A DNA stretch of 18,337 nt. Origin: Ilumatobacteraceae bacterium. GTDB lineage: Bacteria; Actinomycetota; Acidimicrobiia; Acidimicrobiales; Ilumatobacteraceae. Under the pieces are notes generated by a model. The model searched no databases and was not told the DNA's origin. It worked only from the letters and a program-made list of their open reading frames with translations. Each line of letters begins with the position of its first letter. Position 1 is the stretch's first letter. A program made the position numbers and the translations under genes. Below are positions 7,691 through 13,700 of the stretch, piece after piece. The DNA lies in NCBI GenBank assembly GCA_023253435.1, contig JALRGJ010000004.1, forward strand, positions 1 through 18,337. The letters are read 5' to 3'.

Positions 7691-8190
7691 GACTCGAGGG
7701 CTGCAATGTTGAGGTGAGTTAACGAGCCACGCGGATAGACCCCGTATGCAGGCAACCTATGGCGCCATTCAGATGGGCAATGTTCTGGCGCAATCTCGCT
7801 GAGCGGCTCAAGAACAAATCTGCGTTCTGCATATCGTGGATGTGGAATTGTGAGCTCTTCACTTTCAATCCGCGTGTCGTCATAAAAAATAATGTCGAGA
7901 TCTAAAGTTCTGGGACCCCAGCGCACTACTCGCACCCTATTTGCCTCTGCCTCAACTTGATTCAGATGACGAAGAAGAGCGTAAGGGTCGAGATCTGTTG
8001 CAATCATGGCCACCATATTGAGATAGGGACCTTGATTATCCGGGCCGCCGACAGGATCAGTTTCAAACACTTGGGACTGAGCCACCACATGTCCGATGTG
8101 GTTCATGCCATAACGGAGGTACTCCACCCTGTCACCCAGATTTGAACCGAGTGCCACAATTGCTCGATGTTGAGGGAGTTCTGTGGCCAT
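7687..8190 (-). CDS. folK: 6-hydroxymethyl-7,8-dihydropterin pyrophosphokinase
   Basis: HPPK transfers pyrophosphate from ATP to 6-hydroxymethyl-7,8-dihydropterin, the step before dihydropteroate synthase in folate synthesis. The 167-aa protein has the N-terminal ALGSNLGDR, the pterin-loop region ETDPVGGPDNQGPYLN and the signature RWGPRTLDLDII with its two catalytic Asp, followed by IPHPRYAERRFVLEPL. Length and motifs are normal. The ATG at 8190 is chosen because the family alignment begins within a few residues. It is the first gene of a minus-strand pair with gpgS (4-nt overlap) and is divergent from an alpha/beta hydrolase 46 nt away. No folB is present in the window. Confidence 0.93.
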   Translation of the reverse strand: MATELPQHRAIVALGSNLGDRVEYLRYGMNHIGHVVAQSQVFETDPVGGPDNQGPYLNMVAMIATDLDPYALLRHLNQVEAEANRVRVVRWGPRTLDLDIIFYDDTRIESEELTIPHPRYAERRFVLEPLSEIAPEHCPSEWRHRLPAYGVYPRGSLTHLNIAALES

Positions 8191-8196
8191 CCCTCT

Positions 8197-8202
8197 TGTC
8201 TA
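8197..8202 (-). promoter_or_regulatory. Possible -10 of folK-gpgS
   Basis: On the minus strand TAGACA sits 6 nt before the folK ATG. It is at the spacing of the other hexamers but ends in A instead of T. AGAGGG directly abuts the ATG, too close to act as a Shine-Dalgarno. Confidence 0.25.
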
Positions 8203-8224
8203 TCTGACAATTGGCGCACATGGC

Positions 8225-8230
8225 TACGGT
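8225..8230 (+). promoter_or_regulatory. -10-like hexamer deciding the hydrolase start
   Basis: TACGGT followed by GTGGAG and ATG (8237) repeats the arrangement at 4498-4512. A CTGACA at 8204-8209 could be a -35, with a short 15-nt spacer. Confidence 0.45.
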
Positions 8231-8236
8231 GTGGAG

Positions 8237-9166
8237 ATGGTTGAACGCATCCCCTACGACGAATTTGGCATGTTTCATGAGAATGCATCTGAATACGGCA
8301 TCCCATTCTCCCCTCCCACAGTGGTGCGAGTGTCGGTAGATGTTGGAGATGGTCGTTGTTTATCGGGATTGAAATGGGGCACCGATTCTCCACAGATTGT
8401 TTTTCTTCATGGAGGCGCCCAAAACGCCCACACATGGGACACCGTTGCTCTCGCTCTCAACATTCCATTGCTGTGTATTGATCTCCCCGGACATGGACAC
8501 TCTGACTCAGCAGCACCATTTGATTCTTCTGCACTACCACTTCAACAAAATGCAGCAGATATCGCTCGGGTGATTCAACAATTAGCGCCCAATGCGAAAG
8601 CTGTGGTGGGGATGTCACTAGGTGGCATGACAACGATTGCTTTGGCGCGAGATCATTCTGAATTGGTTCAAAAAATGGTGTTGGTGGATATCACTCCAGG
8701 CGTGAATCAGGAAAAGACAAAACAGATCACAGACTTTGTTAACGGACCTGCCACTTTCCCATCTTTTGAGGAACTTTTAGAGCGAACCATTCAGTTCAAC
8801 CCCACACGCACTGTTGAAAGTCTACGCAGGGGCATTTTGCATAACGCATTGCAACTTGAAGATGGTTCTTGGGTGTGGAGATACCGCAGACCTGGAGCTG
8901 ATCCACTTCCTGGCCACAACACAGATACTCCCGCACCACGTCCCACTACTGAAGGAATGTGGGACGCTATAGAGAACTTTAAAAAGCCATTGTTATTTGT
9001 GCGTGGCATGCGTTCACAAAGTGTTGTCTCAGACGATGATGAAGCGGAATTGAGAAAACGTGCACCTCAAGCACAAGTCATCCATGCGCAAGAAGCTGGC
9101 CACAGTGTCCAAGGTGACATGCCCGTAGAATTAGCAGCCTGGATTAAGAATTTTGTTATCTCGTAA
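8237..9166 (+). CDS. Alpha/beta hydrolase
   Basis: This 309-aa soluble alpha/beta-hydrolase-fold enzyme has FLHGGAQNAHTWD (oxyanion hole), DLPGHGHSD, the nucleophile elbow GMSLGG (Ser127), an acidic DDDE segment near residue 268 as charge-relay Asp candidate, and AGHSVQGD with the catalytic His (about 289). The triad looks complete. The substrate cannot be read from the sequence; esters or lactones are usual for this fold. An in-frame GTG at 8183 would overlap the divergent folK start, so the ATG at 8237, directly behind a -10-like hexamer, is preferred. Its 3' end is 19 nt from the convergent lipoprotein gene. Confidence 0.82.
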   Translation: MVERIPYDEFGMFHENASEYGIPFSPPTVVRVSVDVGDGRCLSGLKWGTDSPQIVFLHGGAQNAHTWDTVALALNIPLLCIDLPGHGHSDSAAPFDSSALPLQQNAADIARVIQQLAPNAKAVVGMSLGGMTTIALARDHSELVQKMVLVDITPGVNQEKTKQITDFVNGPATFPSFEELLERTIQFNPTRTVESLRRGILHNALQLEDGSWVWRYRRPGADPLPGHNTDTPAPRPTTEGMWDAIENFKKPLLFVRGMRSQSVVSDDDEAELRKRAPQAQVIHAQEAGHSVQGDMPVELAAWIKNFVIS

Positions 9167-9185
9167 GCATGCACCAGACGATGAG

Positions 9186-10442
9186 TTAGTCCTGAGCTAA
9201 AAACGCAAGTACTTCCGTTGTAATCGCTCTGTCAAATGCAACAACCAGATGCCTGTTGGCATACACGGATCGATAATTCCACTCCATTGACTTTGCCAGC
9301 CCGGCAGAAATTTTTGGTGGAACAACTACATCACCTCGTGCGTGGACAACTAAAACGTTCGCACCTTTAGCTTTTTCATTGACTTCTGCATTACCTAAAG
9401 GGTGAGAAGCTTCAGGGAGCGAAGCACACAAACCATAAATCTGGTCATAGTTGCCAATGTAAAACTGCCGAGTTTTTGTTTCTGCCCATGTCTTGTATCT
9501 GCTGGCGATTACTGCCGCTTGATCATGAGACACGTTCGCACAATGCCCAGATGCCTCCGCTGAACTGATTGGGGAACCAGCCAGAGACAACATGAGAACA
9601 CCGTCTCCGTTGTTTGCCGCCAACAACGCGGCAAAAAAGTCCTGAGGATTCCCATCTGCCAATGCATTTTCTGCAGCACGAGCAAGGGTGCTGTAATCCA
9701 CACCTGAGGGCAGACGTTCAAGCCTCAGATTTGTTTTGAACTGATTCACCATTGCGGCAACATTGAGATTCATGCTGCATGACAGGTGAGATGCACACCA
9801 CTTCATAGCAGTAATTGCTCCGGCTGTTGCAACAGTGACAGCAGCGCGTGCTTGTGGTCCAACTGTTTCGAGAGGATTCCACGGAGAATCAAATACTGCA
9901 GTATTTACGTAGCCAGGTTCTGTTAGTTGGTATTGAGCTGCTGCTGTTGCACCAGTACCCCATGCAAGCAAAGAGATTTTCTTTACAGACAATGACCTGC
10001 GTACGGAGTCAATGTCTTGAGCAACATCATGAGTAGAAACAACATGTTTATATTCTTCGGGCATTAATGACTGTGCACTGCCTCGAGGAGCGATAGCAAC
10101 AAGATTGAATTTTCTAATTGCCGAGCCAAACAATAAAGGAGCTGTTTCTACAAGTTCCCGTGCGTTGTACCCTCGAGAGTTGTCTGGAATCAGTACCAAT
10201 GTGGCTGGAGATTTTCCACTTGTGGCATCCCGCTTAAACACTTGGAGTTTCACTACAGGACCATCAGTAATTCCGTGATTCACAGGAACAGTGACGCTTC
10301 CGCACTGGCTCTCTCCACATTGCACCCACTCAATCTGAGACACAGTGGCTTGGGGTTTAGCAACATTGCTTGGGGTGTTTGAACATGCTCCGAGAGTGCC
10401 CATTGCCATCAACGCACTGAAGGCAAGAGCTCGAAAACGCAC
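9186..10442 (-). CDS. TAP-like alpha/beta-hydrolase lipoprotein lacking the nucleophile
   Basis: This 418-aa protein starts with a lipoprotein signal peptide ending in the lipobox LGAC (Cys20), so it should be anchored outside the cytoplasmic membrane. The rest follows the tripeptidyl-aminopeptidase/TAP-like layout of secreted actinobacterial hydrolases: CGSVTVPVNHG, an APRGSAQS segment in place of the usual DPRG-G-S, a DIDSVRRSL helix before the elbow, and a C-terminal domain with ARGDVVVPP (Asp) and NRHLVVA (His). The nucleophile elbow normally reads G-x-S-x-G but here reads AWGTG, with Gly162 at the Ser position. The GGPG oxyanion loop is replaced by PDNSRGY. Catalysis by the usual mechanism is therefore unlikely, and a binding role is possible. 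The start is a GTG 23 nt after the DUF554 stop, with its own -10-like hexamer. Confidence 0.8.
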   Translation of the reverse strand: MRFRALAFSALMAMGTLGACSNTPSNVAKPQATVSQIEWVQCGESQCGSVTVPVNHGITDGPVVKLQVFKRDATSGKSPATLVLIPDNSRGYNARELVETAPLLFGSAIRKFNLVAIAPRGSAQSLMPEEYKHVVSTHDVAQDIDSVRRSLSVKKISLLAWGTGATAAAQYQLTEPGYVNTAVFDSPWNPLETVGPQARAAVTVATAGAITAMKWCASHLSCSMNLNVAAMVNQFKTNLRLERLPSGVDYSTLARAAENALADGNPQDFFAALLAANNGDGVLMLSLAGSPISSAEASGHCANVSHDQAAVIASRYKTWAETKTRQFYIGNYDQIYGLCASLPEASHPLGNAEVNEKAKGANVLVVHARGDVVVPPKISAGLAKSMEWNYRSVYANRHLVVAFDRAITTEVLAFLAQD

Positions 10443-10449
10443 GTTGAAT

Positions 10450-10455
10450 AGCCTA
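10450..10455 (-). promoter_or_regulatory. -10-like hexamer of the lipoprotein gene
   Basis: On the minus strand TAGGCT lies 7 nt before the GTG at 10442, within the 23-nt gap after DUF554. There is no Shine-Dalgarno in the spacer. Confidence 0.42.
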
Positions 10456-10465
10456 GGGCACTTGA

Positions 10466-11164
10466 TTAGCGGGCAAAGATAGCCACAAGGATGGGCGTGA
10501 CCACCAAACCGGGAAGTAGTGAACCCAATTTGATCCGTTTGATTTCCAGCAGATTCAGACCAATGGCCAACACAGTAAACCCCCCGGCAGAAAAGAGTTC
10601 TGTTCTCATTCGGTCGTTGAGTAAAGAGTCAATTCCGGTTCCACCCAACGTGAGCAGTCCCTGCACAACAAATACTGACAGTGCTGAAAACGCCGCACCT
10701 ATTCCGTAAACAGAAGTGAAGATAATCGACATGAATCCGTCTAAAGAGCCCTTAATGATGTACAACTGTGGTGTCTTGCCACTGGCATCTTCAATTGCCC
10801 CAAGGATGGTAAGTGGCCCAATACAAAACAAAAGTGTTGCTGTTACAAATCCTTGAACAAAAGAGTTCTCATCACTGTCATTCTTTACAAATTTTGCCTT
10901 TAGCCAATGGCCAATGCTTTCTAATCGCTCTTCAATCTTGAGGAGCTCACCAATGATTGCACCAAACACCATTCCTAAAAGTGGAAACACCAGATTATGA
11001 GTCTCAATGGCATCACTGATTCCCATAATCACAGTCGCTAATCCAATGACTTGAGTAACAATTGTGCGCACTTCTTGTTTGATTTTGTGTCCGATGAAAT
11101 AACCAACCGCTCCACCAGCCAGAACTGTTGCAGTATTGATCACTGTTCCTAAACCCCGAAACAT
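10466..11164 (-). CDS. DUF554 family membrane protein
   Basis: This 232-aa polytopic membrane protein belongs to the DUF554 family (YdfK/YqgA type). The N-terminus GLGTVINTATVLAGGAVGYFIG is the family's usual opening, and FCIGPLTILGAIEDA and the KGSLDGFMSI segment further in are also typical. I count six or seven hydrophobic segments joined by short loops, with one longer hydrophilic loop (about residues 84-104, KNDSDENS). A transport function has been suggested for relatives but none is established. The ATG at 11164 fits the family start and lies 2 nt after the upstream stop; an ATG at 11176 would add four residues and overlap the upstream gene. It is translationally close-coupled to the HNH-repeat protein gene. 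Confidence 0.88.
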   Translation of the reverse strand: MFRGLGTVINTATVLAGGAVGYFIGHKIKQEVRTIVTQVIGLATVIMGISDAIETHNLVFPLLGMVFGAIIGELLKIEERLESIGHWLKAKFVKNDSDENSFVQGFVTATLLFCIGPLTILGAIEDASGKTPQLYIIKGSLDGFMSIIFTSVYGIGAAFSALSVFVVQGLLTLGGTGIDSLLNDRMRTELFSAGGFTVLAIGLNLLEIKRIKLGSLLPGLVVTPILVAIFAR

Positions 11165-11166
11165 CG

Positions 11167-12006
11167 CTACACCCATTCCTTGCGCATGGAGCGCAATGTT
11201 GATGTTCTGATGTCATTCCAGGTTCCCCCAACAATGTTGCGTACCGTGCCCAATGACGGGACTTTTTCCGTGGAGTTAACCGAGGAACGCCAGACATCAA
11301 ATTGGTGACTTGCACCGCGATACATAGGTTCTCGCAAAAACCGAGCAACAAATTTCAAAAGATCCTCGTGAGTCCAGGTGCGTTCATAGTTTTGTCGCAG
11401 TGGCTCTCCACTACTCACTCCAACGGAGTTGCACGCAACCGTCCATGAACCAAAGAGTTGAACGATGCGGGCAACACTGGGCCCCTTCACTCTTCCCTCT
11501 CGTAACAAGGTGGTATAGGCCTGATGACTCAATGGTTGAGTCATCAAACTGGCCGCAAGTAATGCAGCCCTTGCTTTATCGCGAGTTGCTGCAGTGATTT
11601 CAGATTCTCTTCGTTGGGCAGGCTCTTCCACCTCATCGTTTTCCAAAATCAACCAATTCACCGGCCGTGCCGCATGTGTAACAACATCTATTGGTTCAAC
11701 AAGCGCATCGGAAATTTCTGAATATGTGGCGCCTGGATGTGACTCAAGAAAATGGCTGATGCGCTCGGTGAGAGCGGATCGAATTTCGGCTTTCGTGGGC
11801 CGAGTGCGTGTACGCGTCCTCACTGGAGGTGTGCCATCGCCAAGAGATTTCTGGGCGTTGGCAGGATTGCCGAACCTAACAAGAAACTCACCCAGAGTTC
11901 TCAGGTGGTCCCGTGAGACAGTGGAGTCATGGGCCACCAGCCCTAATTGACGCACCACCCACGCAGTTGCCTCGGGGAGGCTGCTTACTGGGACCCGCTC
12001 AGACAC
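11167..12006 (-). CDS. Winged-helix-like protein with HNH-associated-type repeats
   Basis: This 279-aa soluble protein is probably DNA-binding. After an N-terminal helical part (about 1-60) comes a basic RTRTRTRPTK linker (about 63-73). A helix-turn-helix-like region follows (about 78-125: ERISHFLESHPGATYSEISDAL, then PVNWLIL). The C-terminal half contains two stretches resembling the homing-endonuclease-associated repeat: one ends PSVARIVQLFGSWTVACNSVG (about 176-196), the other ends PSLGTVRNIVGGTWNDI (about 250-266). No HNH or other nuclease catalytic motif is visible. GTG 12006 is chosen over TTG 12027 because a TANNNT hexamer sits 7 nt before it. The gene is divergent from the siroheme operon and leads into DUF554; a regulatory role is only inference. 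Confidence 0.75.
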   Translation of the reverse strand: MSERVPVSSLPEATAWVVRQLGLVAHDSTVSRDHLRTLGEFLVRFGNPANAQKSLGDGTPPVRTRTRTRPTKAEIRSALTERISHFLESHPGATYSEISDALVEPIDVVTHAARPVNWLILENDEVEEPAQRRESEITAATRDKARAALLAASLMTQPLSHQAYTTLLREGRVKGPSVARIVQLFGSWTVACNSVGVSSGEPLRQNYERTWTHEDLLKFVARFLREPMYRGASHQFDVWRSSVNSTEKVPSLGTVRNIVGGTWNDIRTSTLRSMRKEWV

Positions 12007-12013
12007 CCGCCCT

Positions 12014-12019
12014 ACGGTA
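12014..12019 (-). promoter_or_regulatory. -10-like hexamer of the HNH-repeat gene
   Basis: On the minus strand TACCGT lies 7 nt before the GTG at 12006, in the divergent gap shared with the siroheme operon. It helped decide the start. Confidence 0.4.
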
Positions 12020-12026
12020 TCTGGCA

Positions 12027-12061
12027 ATCAGATTCCTGATAATTATGACCGAATTTGTCGG
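12027..12061. promoter_or_regulatory. Inverted repeats in the divergent siroheme gap
   Basis: The 77-nt gap between two divergent genes holds two short inverted repeats: ATCAG-ATTC-CTGAT (12027-12040) and CCGA-ATTTG-TCGG (12049-12061). An 8-nt direct repeat, AGATTCCT, occurs at 12030 and 12071. These could be operator half-sites, but arms of 4-5 bp also arise by chance. Confidence 0.25.
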
Positions 12062-12069
12062 GAATTGGC

Positions 12070-12075
12070 TAGATT
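12070..12075 (+). promoter_or_regulatory. -10-like hexamer of the siroheme operon
   Basis: TAGATT lies 8 nt before the ATG at 12084 with no Shine-Dalgarno. It supports that ATG over the in-frame ATG at 12045. Confidence 0.42.
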
Positions 12076-12083
12076 CCTTTTCT

Positions 12084-12698
12084 ATGCAATTTCCCGTCAA
12101 TCTCAACCTCGTGGGAAGACCCGTTCTTGTCGTAGGTGGTGGCCGCATTGCGCTTCGCAAGACACAACAGTTACTTGCCGCAGGTGGCAACATCACCGTC
12201 ATTGCTCCAGAGATCATCTCTGAATTTCATGACCTTCCTGTCACTCTCATTGAACGAACATATATAGAAGGTGATGCCTCCTCTTTCCGATTAGTGATCA
12301 CGGCTACCGGAAACAATGAAGTGGACCAGTGCATCTTTGACGAATGTGAGCGCTTGGGCATTTGGGTGAACTCGGCCGACGACCCGGAGCGTTGCTCGTT
12401 TACCTTGCCTGCAACATTGAGACGAGGCTCACTGATGGTGACCGTCTCTACTGGTGGCGCGAGCCCAGCTATGGCGTCATTTTTGCGATCCGAGTTAGAA
12501 GTTCTTATCGGACCAGAATTTGCTGAAGTTGTTGCACAGTTATCCATACAAAGAGCACAGTTTCACGCAAACGGGATCTCCACAGAAGATGTGGACTGGA
12601 AACCACTAATTTCTCAAGCTTTGCAACAAGCTCATATTGAGTGCCCGCATCTATCAGCAACGCTCTCTCCGGCGATCACGATGAGGGCTTCATCATGA
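12084..12698 (+). CDS. Precorrin-2 dehydrogenase / sirohydrochlorin ferrochelatase-type protein
   Basis: This 204-aa protein corresponds to the N-terminal half of CysG or to yeast Met8: it oxidises precorrin-2 to sirohydrochlorin with NAD+ and may insert iron to give siroheme. The Rossmann NAD-binding loop VLVVGGGRIALRK follows a FPVNLNLVGRP opening typical of the family. ATGNNEVDQ, WVNSADDPERCSFTLPA and VTVSTGGASPAMASFLR are the expected conserved segments, and the Asp in NSADDPE corresponds to the shared catalytic residue. The C-terminal part is short and poorly conserved. ATG 12084 is chosen because the family begins there; the ATG at 12045 would add 13 residues. It is the first gene of the operon, and its stop overlaps the cobA start (ATGA). 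Confidence 0.9.
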   Translation: MQFPVNLNLVGRPVLVVGGGRIALRKTQQLLAAGGNITVIAPEIISEFHDLPVTLIERTYIEGDASSFRLVITATGNNEVDQCIFDECERLGIWVNSADDPERCSFTLPATLRRGSLMVTVSTGGASPAMASFLRSELEVLIGPEFAEVVAQLSIQRAQFHANGISTEDVDWKPLISQALQQAHIECPHLSATLSPAITMRASS

Positions 12699-13435
12699 CA
12701 GTGCATCTTGTTGGCGCAGGTCCCGGTGATCCTGAACTCTTAACGATTAAAGCCGCTCGCCTCATTGCACAAGCTGATGTCATTGTTCATGACTATCTCT
12801 CTCACTCATCCATACTTGAACTTGCCAAACCAAACACAGAATTCATAGACGTTGGCAAAAAGCCTGGTCGCCCTACCCCACAAGAACTCATCAACTCTCT
12901 CCTAGTTCACTTGGGGTCACAAGGTCTCAATGTTGTGCGCCTAAAAGGCGGTGATCCATTTGTCTTTGGTCGCGGTGGTGAAGAAGCAGAAGCGCTACAA
13001 ACTGCCCGAATTCCTTTCACAGTGGTTCCCGGTATTACATCAGCAGTGGGAGTTCCTGCTGCGGCAGGCATTCCTGTCACTCATCGAAATGTCTCCCCCG
13101 CTTTCACAGTGGTCACAGGCCATAGAGAAAAAGGTGGTTCAACAGACATTGAATGGGAGGCGCTCGCCAAAGTTGGCGGCACCATTGTTGTGCTGATGGG
13201 CGTTTCCGAGCGAGCAGAAATTGCAAAACGACTCATGTCTGGTGGACTTTCTCCAGACACCCCCGTTGCTGCCATTCGTTGGGGTACTCGTGCGGAGCAA
13301 CACACCACACGCACAACCCTTGAACTACTGGGAACAACTGCACTTCAGGCGCCAAGCACCATTGTGATTGGCGCAGTTGCTGCATATGAATTCGTTGACG
13401 TCACTCAACACAACAGCTACGTGGCAGGTCAGTGA
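12695..13435 (+). CDS. cobA: Uroporphyrinogen-III C-methyltransferase
   Basis: SUMT uses two S-adenosylmethionine to methylate uroporphyrinogen III at C2 and C7, giving precorrin-2, the substrate of the upstream gene product. The 246-aa protein is of normal length for a stand-alone enzyme. Visible motifs are VGAGPGDPELLT at the N-terminus (SAM site), VIVHDYLSH, VVRLKGGDPFVFGRGGEE and VPGITSAVGVPAAAGIPVTHR, ending with PSTIVIGAVA. The ATG at 12695 overlaps the previous stop by 4 nt, and the downstream gene overlaps its own stop, so the operon is translated as a tight unit. Because no uroporphyrinogen-III synthase domain is fused and a siroheme enzyme follows, siroheme rather than cobalamin is the likely local product. 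Confidence 0.94.
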   Translation: MTVHLVGAGPGDPELLTIKAARLIAQADVIVHDYLSHSSILELAKPNTEFIDVGKKPGRPTPQELINSLLVHLGSQGLNVVRLKGGDPFVFGRGGEEAEALQTARIPFTVVPGITSAVGVPAAAGIPVTHRNVSPAFTVVTGHREKGGSTDIEWEALAKVGGTIVVLMGVSERAEIAKRLMSGGLSPDTPVAAIRWGTRAEQHTTRTTLELLGTTALQAPSTIVIGAVAAYEFVDVTQHNSYVAGQ

Positions 13436-13680
13436 TGCGCAGATCAATAGATGTTGTACAACTAGATGCCACAGATACCCCCGATGAGCACGCACCCGTG
13501 TCATGGACAATCTCTGTCTGTGACGATTACGAAGACGCAGAACCACGAGTTCAACTCACAGTTGAAGAAATCGGATCTGCTGGAGAAGGACTGGTGGCCC
13601 ACCTAGCACCTGACAATGCTCGACGCCTCCGTAAAGCACTTGCTGACGCGCTCCGAGAAATAGGCGAAAACGAGAACTAA
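13432..13680 (+). CDS. 82-aa unknown protein of the siroheme operon
   Basis: This small, acidic, soluble protein is of unknown family. An N-terminal part with a WTISVCDD strand and a Glu/Asp-rich middle (VQLTVEEIG) leads to a C-terminal amphipathic helix, LAPDNARRLRKALADALREI. There is one Cys (residue 29) and no metal-binding cluster motif. The GTG at 13432 overlaps the cobA stop by 4 nt; the ATG immediately after (13435) overlaps by 1 nt and is equally possible. Its place between cobA and the siroheme reductase suggests a role in assembling or regulating that reductase, but nothing in the sequence proves it. Confidence 0.75.
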   Translation: MMRRSIDVVQLDATDTPDEHAPVSWTISVCDDYEDAEPRVQLTVEEIGSAGEGLVAHLAPDNARRLRKALADALREIGENEN

Positions 13681-13690
13681 GGATCACTGT

Positions 13691-13694
13691 GGAG
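13691..13694 (+). promoter_or_regulatory. Shine-Dalgarno of the reductase
   Basis: GGAG stands 6 nt before the ATG at 13701. A second candidate, AAGGA at 13679-13683, stands 5 nt before the GTG at 13689, so the start is ambiguous by four residues. Confidence 0.45.
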
Positions 13695-13700
13695 AAAACA

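Noticed and set aside
11913..12083. N-terminal extension of precorrin-2 dehydrogenase
   Set aside because: The extension overlaps the divergent gene, has no family similarity, and the conserved FPVNLNLVGRP opening begins at the ATG at 12084.
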